Assembly: GCF_001026695.1 (NCBI RefSeq)
Contig: NZ_LDNB01000007.1
Location: 23,020-87,019, forward strand
DNA length: 64,000 nucleotides
From: Neobacillus vireti
GTDB taxonomy: Bacteria > Bacillota > Bacilli > Bacillales > Cytobacillaceae
Direction of reading: 5' to 3'
Shown: positions 17,303-26,966 of the stretch, piece after piece
How the letters are laid out: each line of letters begins with the position of its first letter
How positions within the stretch are numbered: position 1 is the stretch's first letter
Position numbers and translations under genes: made by a program
The notes under the pieces: model-generated
Database searches by the model: none
The model's input: only the letters and a program-made list of their open reading frames with translations
What the model was told of the DNA's origin: nothing

Positions 17303-18838
17303 ATGATGTCTGATTATATTGTAGAAATGAAGCATATAACCAAACGATTTCCTGGAATAGTGGCAAATGATGATGTATCCATTGGCATAAAAAAAGGTGA
17401 AATTTTTGCCTTGCTTGGAGAAAATGGTGCAGGTAAATCAACTCTAATGAGTATTCTAGGCGGCATGTACGAACCGGATGAAGGAGAAATTTATATTCGG
17501 GGTGAGAAAGTTCAAATTAGCTCACCCAATCATGCGGCAAAGCTTAATATAGGGATGGTCCATCAGCATTTTAAGTTAGTCTCTGATTATACGATTACAG
17601 AAAATATTATCTTAGGTGTAGAGCCTATGAAAAAATTCGCAGGTCTCTTTCCATACGTAGATATTCGAAATGCCAATCGTAAAATTGAAGAACTGTCTAA
17701 AAACTTTGGCTTAGAAGTGGATCCTACGAAAAAAATAGCTGATCTTACTGTTTCCATGCAGCAACGGGTGGAAATATTAAAGGTACTTTATCGTGAAGCG
17801 GAAATCCTTATTTTTGATGAACCAACGGCAGTCTTAACGCCACAGGAAATTGAATTCTTGCTTGGGATTATCGAGGGTCTGCGAAACGGAGGTAAAACAA
17901 TCATCTTAATTACACATAAGCTGGAAGAAATTAAGAAAGTGGCCGATCGATGTGCTGTATTGAACAAAGGTAATTTAGTTGATGTGTTGGATGTAAAGGA
18001 AACATCTACTAAGCAAATGGCCCAACTCATGGTCGGCAGGGAAGTAAACTTCGAATCTGCTAAAGCCCCTGCTGTCATGAAAGAGGAAGTCTTGAAGGTA
18101 GACCATCTAACCGTTAAAAATGAAGATGGCTTTGAAGTAGTTAAAGATGTATCATTTACCATTCATAGCGGCGAAATATTTGCTATCGCTGGAGTCGCAG
18201 ATAATGGCCAAGTTGAAATAGCGGATGCCATTGCTGGATTAACAAAGGTTAGTGGTGGGAAAGTACTTCTCCAAGGTAAGGACATTACGAATGAAAGTAT
18301 CAGAAACAGAACAGAAATGGGAATATCTTATATACCTGAAGATAGACAAAGCTTTGGACTAGTATTGGATTTTGATTTATCCACTAATTTAGCATTGAAG
18401 CAGTACTATAGGGAGCCCTTTGCTAGTAAGGGAATCTTAAGTAAAGAGGAATTTGAGCAATTTGGCAGTAAGTTGATAGATAAATATGATATTAGAAGTG
18501 GACAAGGTATTAAGACGCAAGTTCGTTCGATGAGTGGCGGTAATCAGCAAAAAGCAATTATTGCGCGCGAAATCGAATTACAATCGCCGCTGATGATTTT
18601 CGTTCAGCCTACACGAGGGGTAGATATTGGTGCGATTGAAAATATTCATAAAATGATGATCCAACAACGAGATCAAGGAAAAGCGATCTTACTTGTTTCA
18701 TTGGAGTTAGATGAAATTATGAATGTAGCGGATACCATTGGCGTGATCTATAATGGCCAACTTCAAAAAATTGCTAGTAGTGAATCATTAACGACGAATG
18801 AAGTCGGCGAATATATGATGGGGGCAAAGCATGAGTAA
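17303..18838 (+). CDS. nupO: purine nucleoside ABC transporter, ATP-binding protein
   Basis: 511 residues with two fused ABC domains. In domain 1, Walker A GENGAGKST (about 39), signature VSMQQRVEI and Walker B ILIFDEPTAVL are all in place. Domain 2 has the degenerate Walker A AGVADNGQ and the signature MSGGNQQKAI, with Q in place of the Walker B glutamate region (FVQPTRGVD), as is normal in this family. It energises NupP and NupQ. The gene overlaps nupP by 8 bp. Confidence 0.93.
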   Translation: MMSDYIVEMKHITKRFPGIVANDDVSIGIKKGEIFALLGENGAGKSTLMSILGGMYEPDEGEIYIRGEKVQISSPNHAAKLNIGMVHQHFKLVSDYTITENIILGVEPMKKFAGLFPYVDIRNANRKIEELSKNFGLEVDPTKKIADLTVSMQQRVEILKVLYREAEILIFDEPTAVLTPQEIEFLLGIIEGLRNGGKTIILITHKLEEIKKVADRCAVLNKGNLVDVLDVKETSTKQMAQLMVGREVNFESAKAPAVMKEEVLKVDHLTVKNEDGFEVVKDVSFTIHSGEIFAIAGVADNGQVEIADAIAGLTKVSGGKVLLQGKDITNESIRNRTEMGISYIPEDRQSFGLVLDFDLSTNLALKQYYREPFASKGILSKEEFEQFGSKLIDKYDIRSGQGIKTQVRSMSGGNQQKAIIAREIELQSPLMIFVQPTRGVDIGAIENIHKMMIQQRDQGKAILLVSLELDEIMNVADTIGVIYNGQLQKIASSESLTTNEVGEYMMGAKHE

Positions 18839-19982
18839 AGATAAAAAGAAAAAAAGCTTACGTTACAGTCTTATTCGACCAATAAGTAATGAGAAATGGC
18901 AGCCTATCTCCATTCCATTCGTCTCCATAATAATTAGCTTTATTGCTGCGGCTATTGTTATTCTTTTAATTGGCAAAAATCCCTTACAGGCATTTTACAA
19001 CTTATTCCAAGGTGCAGGGATTTTGCCCAAGCCTTCTTATGCTGGCTATAAGAGCATGCTGACTGATTTTTTGAGTTTGCTAAACGCCATGACGCCACTT
19101 GTGTTTGCCAGCTTGGCAGTGGCTGTTGCTTTTAGAGCGGGTTTATTTAATATTGGGGTTTCCGGTCAAATGCTTGTCTCTGGTTTTTTAGCGACGATTA
19201 TCGTTGGTTACAGTGGATTAGATGCGATAATCGCAAAGCCGCTTGTGTTGTTAATCGGAATGGTCGCTGGAGGATTAATGGGAGGATTAGTAGGATGGCT
19301 AAAGTATAAATTTAATATTAATGAAGTAGTAACTACGATTATGTTAAATTATATTGCTCAATATGTCATAAGTTTTTTTATTCAAATGTATTATATTGAT
19401 CCAGTTTCAAGACAATCAAAATATATTTCAGAAGCAGCAAGATTAACTTTAGTAAATGTCGAAATAGCCAACTTGAAAATGGATATTCCATTGGGCTTTA
19501 TTTTAGCCATCATTACCGCTATTTTAATTAAGTTTGTCATGGATAAAACAGTAGTTGGTTTTGAAATTAAAGCGGTAGGGAACAACCGCAATGCAGCAAA
19601 ATATGCAGGAATTAAAGTCGGAAGAAATACAGTCTTAGCCATGGTTATTTCAGGAGGTTTGGCTGGTCTTGCAGGTGTCACTTATTATTTAGGTTATTTT
19701 TCTTCCATCCAGCCAAAAGTATTATCAAGTATCGGTTTTGATTCCATTGCTGTATCACTATTAGGAAACTCTCATCCAATTGGTGTTATTTTTTCATCAT
19801 TTTTAGTATCGATTATTGATCAGGGAAGCACGTATATGAGTTCACAGGCGGGAATTAGACAAGAAATTTCCTCTGTTATTATCGGGTTAATCCTATTGTT
19901 TAGTGCATGTGGTGCATACTTGAAACATAAAGTCAGCCGCTTGAAGGAAAAAGAAGTGGATCAAAAGGAGAGTGAATCATAA
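18831..19982 (+). CDS. nupP: purine nucleoside ABC transporter permease
   Basis: 383 residues with a short basic N-terminus and about nine to ten membrane helices. It carries the BPD_transp_2 family signature around the cytoplasmic loop (VGNNRNAAKYAGIKVGRN, then GGLAGLAG). It pairs with NupQ as the membrane channel. Translation is coupled to both neighbours: it begins before the nupO stop and its stop overlaps the nupQ ATG by one base. Confidence 0.92.
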   Translation: MSKDKKKKSLRYSLIRPISNEKWQPISIPFVSIIISFIAAAIVILLIGKNPLQAFYNLFQGAGILPKPSYAGYKSMLTDFLSLLNAMTPLVFASLAVAVAFRAGLFNIGVSGQMLVSGFLATIIVGYSGLDAIIAKPLVLLIGMVAGGLMGGLVGWLKYKFNINEVVTTIMLNYIAQYVISFFIQMYYIDPVSRQSKYISEAARLTLVNVEIANLKMDIPLGFILAIITAILIKFVMDKTVVGFEIKAVGNNRNAAKYAGIKVGRNTVLAMVISGGLAGLAGVTYYLGYFSSIQPKVLSSIGFDSIAVSLLGNSHPIGVIFSSFLVSIIDQGSTYMSSQAGIRQEISSVIIGLILLFSACGAYLKHKVSRLKEKEVDQKESES

Positions 19983-20941
19983 TGGATACAATAATTATTG
20001 ATGGATTATCCTTTGCTTTGCCTCTTTTTATTATCGCAATAGGCGGAATATATAGTGAAAAAAGTGGTATTACCAATCTAGCACTTGAAGGCTTTCAAGG
20101 GTTTGGTGCATTCATCGGAGCAATGTCAGCTGTTTTAATCGCAAATGCTTTTGGGACAGATATTCAAAATCTATTTTACGTTGCGTTACTATTTGCAATG
20201 ATTGGCGGGATGGGTTTTTCCATTATTCATGCTGTCCTAAGTATTAAGTTTAAGGCAGATCAAGTGATCAGTGGTGTTGTGATCAATATTTTAGCGTTAG
20301 CCCTGACGACTTTTTTAACGACACAAATAAACGCTCTCGTATTTGGAGCGGCTTCGGACAAGTTTCGCTTGGGTGTATCGGAGCGGTTTACGATTGAAGG
20401 TGTAGCCAATATACCAGTGATTGGTGCGGTCTTTACGAATGTCTATCCGTTCGAAGTGATTATCATCGTGATTGCCTTTTTTGCTTGGTATCTATTATAT
20501 AAAACAAAATTTGGTATGCGCTTAAGAGCGAGCGGGGAAAATCCTCACTCGGTTGATGCGGCAGGTGTAAATGTATCGAAAATTAGATTTTCTGCGGTTC
20601 TCATATCGGGTCTATTATCAGGTCTAGGCGGTATGTGTTTTGCCTATTCCATTTCCGCTAACTTTTCTTCAAATATTTATATGGGGTATGGATTCTTAGC
20701 TATTGCTGCCTTAATTTTTGGCAATTGGAGGATTCTCCCTACTTTAGCCGCATGTCTTTTATTTGGTTTTGCAAAATCCGGCGGAGCGTTTATTGCTCAG
20801 TCCATGGCATTACCAAGTAGTTTCACCGATTTATTCATGATTTTACCGTATGTATTAACGTTATTGTTATTAATCTTTTTCTCTAAATCAAATCGCGCTC
20901 CGAGAGCATTAGGTGAAATTTATGACAAAGGGAAGAGATAG
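19982..20941 (+). CDS. nupQ: purine nucleoside ABC transporter permease
   Basis: 319 residues, hydrophobic throughout, with the paired family loop RASGENPHSVDAAGVNVSK followed by GLLSGLGGMCF. It completes the importer with NupP and NupO. It is the last gene of the riboswitch-controlled operon; a GC-rich hairpin follows. Confidence 0.92.
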   Translation: MDTIIIDGLSFALPLFIIAIGGIYSEKSGITNLALEGFQGFGAFIGAMSAVLIANAFGTDIQNLFYVALLFAMIGGMGFSIIHAVLSIKFKADQVISGVVINILALALTTFLTTQINALVFGAASDKFRLGVSERFTIEGVANIPVIGAVFTNVYPFEVIIIVIAFFAWYLLYKTKFGMRLRASGENPHSVDAAGVNVSKIRFSAVLISGLLSGLGGMCFAYSISANFSSNIYMGYGFLAIAALIFGNWRILPTLAACLLFGFAKSGGAFIAQSMALPSSFTDLFMILPYVLTLLLLIFFSKSNRAPRALGEIYDKGKR

Positions 20942-20955
20942 ATATGGTGAAACTT

Positions 20956-20992
20956 CAATCAGTAGGGGTTTTCCTCCATCCCCCACTGATTG
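20956..20992 (+). terminator. hairpin after nupQ
   Basis: CAATCAGTAGGGG (20956-20968) pairs with CCCCCACTGATTG (20980-20992) apart from one bulge. The T-run is weak, so it is a terminator candidate rather than a certain one. Confidence 0.55.
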
Positions 20993-21166
20993 TTAGTCCC
21001 GTTCTACTGTCTCTAATATCAAAGCTTTCGTTTTGATAAAGAGCCTATCGGGCTTTTACGTGCAGAATCCCCCACCTATCTCTCTCGTTTATACTTGAAT
21101 TCTTGAGGTGGCGGTCCACTGCCCGTTAATGCGGGATAAAATTTCAAGAAGGGAGATAATAGGTTC

Positions 21167-21614
21167 TTTTTTTGTTCGTATCGCAGGGCGATATACCCTG
21201 CAATAAAACCCCCAGAACCTTCATCCTTTAGAAAAGGAAGTCTGATATGCGATATATATGATGAAAGAGCATTCTCTTCCAAGGAAGTGGGGATGCAACA
21301 CCCACTGTTCAAGGTATAGCTAAATTTTAGCGTGAAAAGGATTTGAGCTCTTAAAGGCACTCAGAGTAACTTGTTCGATTCGACATTGGAGCGCTTATAG
21401 CGTTACACGATATGGACAAGTCCCTAGACGATACAGCTAAAGACCTTGTGTATTAACAAAAAGAAAGATTGGAATGAACCAATGAACTCGCAGCCACAGG
21501 AAGTGATATCCAACTGATATACGATATGTGTCGGTTTAAATAAAGGTTTCTCAGATCGACCAATTCATCATACCCTTTATGGTGTTCCTCAAGATAGGGT
21601 GCTAGTCAGCCCTT
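21167..21614 (+). pseudogene. decayed MerR/DUF3967-type gene, copy A
   Basis: Aligned with the intact gene at 36630-37337, this copy keeps the operator palindrome TATCGC-N3-GCGATA (21179-21193), the start region (GATATGCGA), CTTCCAAGGAAGTGG, CACCCACTGTTC, GGAGCGCTTATAGCGTTAC and GACGATACAGCTAAAGACC. It also keeps the downstream tail AGATCGACCAATTCATCAT. Frameshifts, stops and a deletion of most of the coiled-coil half make it non-coding. It is followed immediately by copy B. Confidence 0.75.
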
Positions 21615-22010
21615 TTTTGTTTCGTATCGCAGGGCGATATGCCTTGCAATTAAACCCGCAGAACCTTCATCTTTTAGAAAACGAAGTCTGATATGCGATA
21701 TATATGATGAAAGAGCATTCTCTTCCAAGGAAGTGGGGATGCAACACCCACTGTTTAAACGTATGGCCACATTTTAGGGTGAAAAGGATATGAGTTCATA
21801 AAATAGGGCAATCCGCAATCTAAATTCATTCCGACATCGGAACTCTTATATCGTTACCCAATATGGATAAGACCTTAGACGATACAGCTTCATCAACAAA
21901 AAGAAAGATTAGAAGCAACCAATGAAACGGAAATTGCGATTCCTTATACATTTGGAAAATCTACCACTCGACCTCAATCAGTTAAAAGAGATCACTATTT
22001 TTCAAATTTC
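21615..22010 (+). pseudogene. decayed MerR/DUF3967-type gene, copy B
   Basis: A second degraded copy 446 bp after the first, with the same palindrome (21625-21639) and the same inner damage (CAAGGAAGTGGGGATGCAAC is identical in A and B). A damaged gene was therefore duplicated in tandem. It extends further than copy A into the segment corresponding to the CTCATGACCCCAATCAATTA region of the intact gene. DNA from 22011 to 22278 shows no further feature except the pssA ribosome binding site. Confidence 0.75.
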
Positions 22011-22278
22011 AACAAATTCCCGGGAAATATCTACAAATTTTGAGTAGAAATCGACAAAAATTGAAGCTTAATATACAAGAAAAGTGACATGCTAACATAA
22101 AGGTTAAGTAAAAGTCTTCAATCAAATTGGGCAAATTAATGATATAAAATAATACTGTTTATCCCCCTAATAAAAAAGTATTTCATTAAAATGCAAAATA
22201 TCGTTTAAAACTAACGGAAGAATACATAGAAAAATGCTAATTAAATGAGCGGAAGCGTTAACGTCAGGAGGAATTAAT

Positions 22279-22770
22279 TTGTTTAGTCTAGTTGCAAAAG
22301 CGGTACCCAATATATTTACAATGGGAAATTTATTGTGCGGTGTTCTTTCAATTACCTGTAATATGAGTGGATTCTTAGAACTAGCCTCCATTTTAGTTTT
22401 ATTTTCCGCTATTTTTGATCTTCTTGACGGAAGAATTGCTAGAGGATTAAAAGTTAACAGTGAATTAGGTGTACAATTGGATTCCATAGCGGATATTGTT
22501 AGTTTTGGTGTTGCTCCAGCGCTTCTATTTCATACAATAGCAGTTCCGTCTATTTTAACTTCTTTGGCATTTATCCTTTTCCCAATAATGGGGGCGATAA
22601 GGTTAGCAAAATTTAGTGTTAAACCAACCATAGGGTATTTTAGCGGATTGCCTATTCCTGCGGCGGGATTGCCACTCGCTGCAATGGGATTTTTTTCATA
22701 TAGCAATGCATGGATTACCTTAATCCTTGCTGTTTTAATGGTGAGCCCCATTAGAGTTAAAAAATTTTAA
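22279..22770 (+). CDS. pssA: CDP-diacylglycerol-serine O-phosphatidyltransferase
   Basis: 163-residue membrane enzyme making phosphatidylserine, the precursor of phosphatidylethanolamine. The complete CDP-alcohol phosphotransferase motif DG-x2-AR-x8-G-x3-D-x3-D is present (FDLLDGRIARG, then GVQLDSIAD). Four to five further helices follow, ending SPIRVKKF. The start is a TTG behind AGGAGGAATT. The usual partner psd is not next to it. Confidence 0.92.
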   Translation: MFSLVAKAVPNIFTMGNLLCGVLSITCNMSGFLELASILVLFSAIFDLLDGRIARGLKVNSELGVQLDSIADIVSFGVAPALLFHTIAVPSILTSLAFILFPIMGAIRLAKFSVKPTIGYFSGLPIPAAGLPLAAMGFFSYSNAWITLILAVLMVSPIRVKKF

Positions 22771-22786
22771 TTTAAGTAAGTGTACA

Positions 22787-22816
22787 AAAAAAGTAGCTCA
22801 TTAAGCTACTTTTTTA
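22787..22816. terminator. bidirectional terminator after pssA
   Basis: AAGTAGCT (22791-22798) pairs with AGCTACTT (22804-22811), flanked by A-run and T-run, between converging genes. Confidence 0.85.
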
Positions 22817-22825
22817 AATATAAAC

Positions 22826-23956
22826 CTATCGTTCAACAGGAAACCAACCTTCAACCTCTAAAATTAATTTCCATAACGGAGTAGGGATGACAGCTTGGTG
22901 CTGTTCGTTTTGTTTTAACTGTTGAGAAATCGCTTCTTCTTTATGATTCTGTACTTTTTCAACCCAATGCGGATCAACAACTAGCGCTCGTCCAATCGCT
23001 ACAAAATCTGTTTTTCCTTTTTCTAATAGGAGTTCTGCATCATCAGGCGTATGAATACTACCAACACCAATTAACGGTACACGCCCGTTAATATATTCAG
23101 CAATTAATTCGGTACGTGATTTTTCACTCACAATACCTCGACGTGGCTTTGCCCAAGCATCTGTTGTTGCAATATGAAGATAATCAATATCTGCTTGGAT
23201 TAACTCATCAATTAAAGAGAACGTTTCTTTCATTGTAATGCCCGGTGTTTCCGGCTCTTCTGGTGAAAAACGATAGCCAATTAAAAACGGTTTTTTTGCA
23301 TGTTCCTGAATTACTTTTTTAACTTCTTCGATAAGTTTTAAGGGGAAGAGGAACGGATTTTCAAATTCATCCTTTCGTTTATTTGAATGGGGTGAGATAA
23401 ATTGTTGAATTAAGTAACCACTTGCCCCGTGTAATTCTACACCATCAAACCCAGCTTCGATCGCTCGACGTGTTGCATCGCCAAATTCAGAAATAATATC
23501 GTATACCTCTTCAGTCTTTAATTCTCTTGGTGCTTGTTTAATGCTATAAAATCCACGGTCTTCAAGTGGGGCAACGGCACTAGCGCTTACGGTTTCCTCA
23601 TTTGGAATAAGTCTTGGTACGGCTAAACGGCCTCCATGATAAAGTTGAACGACTCCTTTAGCACCGTCAGAGTGAATCACATCGGCTAATTTGGAAAGAC
23701 CTTCAATTGTGCCATCATGATCAATGCCCATTTGCCCATCGAAACCTTTCCCACTTTTCGAAACATATGCACATGCCGTAATAATTGTACCGACACCATT
23801 TGCACGTTCTTTGTAATAATTAAGTTCTTCCTGTGATACATAGTCGTTCTCGTCAGCAGAAAAAGTTGTCATTGGTGCCATCATGAGACGATTCTTTACA
23901 TGGACACCACTTTTAAATGTATAATCTTGAAATAATTTTTGAAAGTTATTCTGCAC
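22826..23956 (-). CDS. old yellow enzyme-type NADH-dependent flavin oxidoreductase
   Basis: 376-residue TIM-barrel flavoprotein. It has KNRLMMAPMTT near the N-terminus, the substrate-binding pair in FDGVELHGASGYLIQQFISP, a YRFSPEE segment and the FMN phosphate loop IGVGSIHTPDDAE...VAIGRALVVDP. It resembles the YqiG branch of B. subtilis. It probably reduces enones or other electrophiles with NAD(P)H. It is transcribed with the ketopantoate reductase-like gene upstream (47 bp gap). Confidence 0.9.
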   Translation of the reverse strand: MQNNFQKLFQDYTFKSGVHVKNRLMMAPMTTFSADENDYVSQEELNYYKERANGVGTIITACAYVSKSGKGFDGQMGIDHDGTIEGLSKLADVIHSDGAKGVVQLYHGGRLAVPRLIPNEETVSASAVAPLEDRGFYSIKQAPRELKTEEVYDIISEFGDATRRAIEAGFDGVELHGASGYLIQQFISPHSNKRKDEFENPFLFPLKLIEEVKKVIQEHAKKPFLIGYRFSPEEPETPGITMKETFSLIDELIQADIDYLHIATTDAWAKPRRGIVSEKSRTELIAEYINGRVPLIGVGSIHTPDDAELLLEKGKTDFVAIGRALVVDPHWVEKVQNHKEEAISQQLKQNEQHQAVIPTPLWKLILEVEGWFPVER

Positions 23957-24003
23957 TTAAATTCTCCTTTACTAGTAGGCAATACAAGGTTCTGTTGATT
24001 TGA

Positions 24004-24945
24004 CTAATGTTGGGTTGTCATATCTTCCATAATGTGAATGATCCTATATAACTGTTCATTAATCGCTGTTGGTACCCCGTATTCTCCGCCTAACTTGATT
24101 ACCGTTCCAGCTAAATATTCAACTTCTGTTTTTCTTCCTGCTTCTACATCCTGTAGCATAGAAGTTTTTCCATTGGGTGACATATTATGTAAGATTGGCC
24201 GAAAACTTGCGACATCTTCCTCTGTTAAATTAGCTCCTATCTTTTGTGACAGGGCAACGACTTCACGCATCGTCGATTCAGCCCATTTATAGGCACTTGG
24301 CACTGATTGAAAGACTTTATATGGTGCCTTCAATACCGCAGAAGTTTGATTAATACCAACATTCACCATGAATTTCCACCACATAGAATGCAAAATATCC
24401 TCAGAAATTTTGTATGGGATTCCGACCCTTTCAAATAATTCTTGAACTGCTAACACATTTTCTGATTTAGAGTTATCCTTTTCGCCATATTCAATCCATC
24501 CAAGACTGCTAAAATTGGTTTCATTCTGTTGTCTAACCGCATCAATTTTCACACAGACGCTATAAAGAATATGCTGGTTTTCACAAACGGATTCTATTTC
24601 CCCTTCACTAGAAATACCGTTCAATAAAGATAAAATGATGGTATCGGGTCCAATGTGATGTTGGACATCTTGAATTGCTTGTGCTAGATCGGCATTTTTT
24701 ACAGCAAAAATTACTAGGTCTGCTGGTTCCCTTTTTATTTCTGGAGTTATGTATTGAAAGTGATAATCCTGCCCATTCACGACGATTCCTGTGTTTTCGT
24801 ACCTTTGTATTCGCTCTTTACTTGCCACGACTTGTAACGAATCTTTCAAACCATCATGAAGTTTACTCCCATAGGCAGATCCTACAGCACCCAGCCCAAT
24901 TAATGAAACTGTTTCAATTTTTTTCAATTTTTCTCCTGCTTTCAT
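24004..24945 (-). CDS. 2-dehydropantoate 2-reductase family protein
   Basis: 313 residues with the Rossmann loop LIGLGAVGSAYG at the N-terminus, FAVKNADL (the NADP-contact lysine of the family) and a C-terminal ApbA domain with MWWKFMVNVGINQTSAVL and the TSMLQDVEAGRKTEVE signature. The fold is that of PanE (pantothenate synthesis), but its place in an IclR-controlled group with an ene-reductase suggests a catabolic 2-keto acid or keto-lactone reductase. Confidence 0.88.
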   Translation of the reverse strand: MKAGEKLKKIETVSLIGLGAVGSAYGSKLHDGLKDSLQVVASKERIQRYENTGIVVNGQDYHFQYITPEIKREPADLVIFAVKNADLAQAIQDVQHHIGPDTIILSLLNGISSEGEIESVCENQHILYSVCVKIDAVRQQNETNFSSLGWIEYGEKDNSKSENVLAVQELFERVGIPYKISEDILHSMWWKFMVNVGINQTSAVLKAPYKVFQSVPSAYKWAESTMREVVALSQKIGANLTEEDVASFRPILHNMSPNGKTSMLQDVEAGRKTEVEYLAGTVIKLGGEYGVPTAINEQLYRIIHIMEDMTTQH

Positions 24946-24996
24946 TTGAAATTTTTCATATGGATCAGAAATGGATTCCTCTTTTAGACTCCTTAA

Positions 24997-25752
24997 TTAA
25001 TGAATAGTTTCTAAAGCTTCAATTTCCTTCGTAATGTCGTTACTACCTATATTTAGCTTCTGGGCAATGTATTTTATATTGCTGCGTGAAATTTGGTCTG
25101 CAGGCGCAGCAATAGCTAATGCAGCAATTACTTTTTTATGACGAAATACAGGAACGGCTATACAACGGATACCGACGATCCGTTCCTCATCATCAAATGC
25201 AAAGCCTTCTTGACGAATTGCCTTTAAATGATAATGGAATAGTTGAGAGTCTTGGAACGTATTTTTCGTCGCGGGTTCTAGTGACATTTTTCCGAGTAAA
25301 GGCACTAACAGTTCTTCATCTAAATGGGCCAAAATGACTTTTCCTAAAGCCGATTGATGTAATTTTGAACGATTTCCGATTTCTTCGTCTGCTGACTTTT
25401 TAAATGGAGCATGTAATACCTGAGTCATGACAAGATCGGTACCATCCACTTTGCCTAAATAGGTACTCATTTGTAAATTTTGTGCTGCTTCATGGATGGA
25501 TTGTAATGAGGCCCAATCCTTTTCGGACCTTTTTTCAAAATTGTTAAAAAATGTTTTACGATTAATAAAATATTGAGTTTGAATTTTATAGATATAATTC
25601 ATCTCTTCTAATGTTGTTAATAATCGAAATGCCGTAGATTTACTTAGGTGGAGTTGATTCATCACTTCTCTCAACGTGATCCCTTGATATTGTTTGACTA
25701 ATTCTAAAACGAGAAGTCCTTTTTTCAGTGTTGATACTTCATTATTTGCCAT
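24997..25752 (-). CDS. IclR family transcriptional regulator
   Basis: 251 residues: an N-terminal winged HTH (LREVMNQLHLSKSTAFRLL) and a C-terminal IclR effector domain (LHQSALGKVILAHL, DDEERIVGIRCIAVPV). It lies upstream of, and in the same direction as, the reductase genes and diverges from an aldo/keto reductase. A perfect palindrome in the shared promoter region (25817-25833) is a likely operator. Confidence 0.9.
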   Translation of the reverse strand: MANNEVSTLKKGLLVLELVKQYQGITLREVMNQLHLSKSTAFRLLTTLEEMNYIYKIQTQYFINRKTFFNNFEKRSEKDWASLQSIHEAAQNLQMSTYLGKVDGTDLVMTQVLHAPFKKSADEEIGNRSKLHQSALGKVILAHLDEELLVPLLGKMSLEPATKNTFQDSQLFHYHLKAIRQEGFAFDDEERIVGIRCIAVPVFRHKKVIAALAIAAPADQISRSNIKYIAQKLNIGSNDITKEIEALETIH

Positions 25753-25816
25753 CTGCTCACCTCATCTTCTAATAGTATAAGTCCTTATGCTTTTTGACTC
25801 AAAATATGTAGAAGTG

Positions 25817-25833
25817 GTTTCATAATATGAAAC
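25817..25833. promoter_or_regulatory. perfect 8-1-8 palindrome, likely IclR operator
   Basis: GTTTCATA-A-TATGAAAC between the divergent IclR and aldo/keto reductase genes. IclR-family operators such as those of KdgR have the same TTTCA/TGAAA arms. Confidence 0.55.
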
Positions 25834-25905
25834 TTGAACACGATAATTTGAGGATATTATTTTTGTTCCTTATGATTAGGCTAATTAATGACAGGAGGGA
25901 AAAAC

Positions 25906-26847
25906 ATGAAATTTTCAACATTAAAAAATACAGAACTTAAAGTATCAGAGATTGGACTTGGTACTAATGCAGTTGGCGGGCATAATTTGTTTCAAAATCT
26001 AAATGAAGCGGATGGTAAAGACTTTGTAAGAGAAGCATTGAACAATGGGGTAAACTTTATTGATACAGCTGATATTTATGGTCTTGGACGTTCTGAAGAA
26101 TTAGTAGGTGAAGTATTAAAAGAATTTAAACGAGATGACTTTGTGATTGCAACGAAGGGTGCGCAACATTGGTCCCGCGATGGTTCTGTAAAAACAGACA
26201 ATCGTCCTGAATATCTACGAGAAGCAGTTGAAAAGAGTTTACAAAGGTTACAATTAGAATATGTGGATTTGTACTATTTACACTTCCCAGATAATGAAAC
26301 ACCTTTTGCAGAATCAATTGGTGAATTAGCCCGTTTAAAAGAAGAAGGAAAAATTCGTGCAATTGGGATTTCGAATGTTTCAATTGAACAATTAAAAGAG
26401 GCGAACGCTCATGGTGATATTTCCGTCTTACAATCACCTTATAATATGTTAGACCGATCAGCTGAAGCGCAAATTTTACCATATTGTGTTGAAAATAATA
26501 TTTCCTTTATTCCATATGGTCCATTAGCATTTGGGTTACTAGGTGGTGGATTCACAAAAGACTCTAAGTTAGATTCACAGGATTGGCGCAATTCTATTCC
26601 TTTATTTCAAGGTGAGCAATTCCGCCAAACACTTGAAGTAGTGGACAAATTGAAGGAGATTGCTACTCAAAAGGAAACGTCTCTTCCTAATTTAGCGCTA
26701 GCTTGGTTACTTGCTCAAGACGGTGTTGATGCAGTTATTCCGGGAGGCAAAAGGAAAGAGCGCATCCTTGAAAACATTCATGCTAGTGAAATTATTTTAT
26801 CGAAGGAAGAATTAAATAGTATAAACGATATTCTAAGTAACAAGTAA
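25906..26847 (+). CDS. aldo/keto reductase
   Basis: 313-residue TIM-barrel NADPH reductase. It has the catalytic-tyrosine motif NFIDTADIYGLGRSEE, the lysine in VIATKGA, the histidine in YYLHFPD and the cofactor loop VIPGGKRKERILEN. The start at 25906 is preferred to an ATG at 25888 since ACAGGAGGG, its ribosome binding site, lies between the two. It probably belongs to the IclR-controlled group. Confidence 0.9.
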   Translation: MKFSTLKNTELKVSEIGLGTNAVGGHNLFQNLNEADGKDFVREALNNGVNFIDTADIYGLGRSEELVGEVLKEFKRDDFVIATKGAQHWSRDGSVKTDNRPEYLREAVEKSLQRLQLEYVDLYYLHFPDNETPFAESIGELARLKEEGKIRAIGISNVSIEQLKEANAHGDISVLQSPYNMLDRSAEAQILPYCVENNISFIPYGPLAFGLLGGGFTKDSKLDSQDWRNSIPLFQGEQFRQTLEVVDKLKEIATQKETSLPNLALAWLLAQDGVDAVIPGGKRKERILENIHASEIILSKEELNSINDILSNK

Positions 26848-26869
26848 TGTATTATGTTTACTACTTAAT

Positions 26870-26962
26870 AGAGAAGGTCTTTCATCAGTTTACTGAACTG
26901 GTGAGAGGCCTTTTCTGTTATATGAGCGTAAATATTTATTGTTGTGTATATTCCCAAAATCA
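26870..26962 (-). pseudogene. tyrosine recombinase C-terminal remnant (copy 3) with hairpin
   Basis: The minus strand reads TTINIYAHIT, E, then KASHQFSKLMKDL and a stop, in one open frame. This is the catalytic-tyrosine segment and C-terminal tail of an integrase with about five residues missing between them. The plus strand folds as GAAGGTCTTTCA...TGAGAGGCCTTTTC after the aldo/keto reductase gene and can terminate it. The LysR gene ends just beyond. Confidence 0.65.
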
Positions 26963-26966
26963 GTTA

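Noticed and set aside
21076..21360. 94-codon minus-strand frame over the DUF3967 pseudogene
   Set aside because: It runs antisense to a clear decayed copy of the plus-strand gene and has no features of its own.
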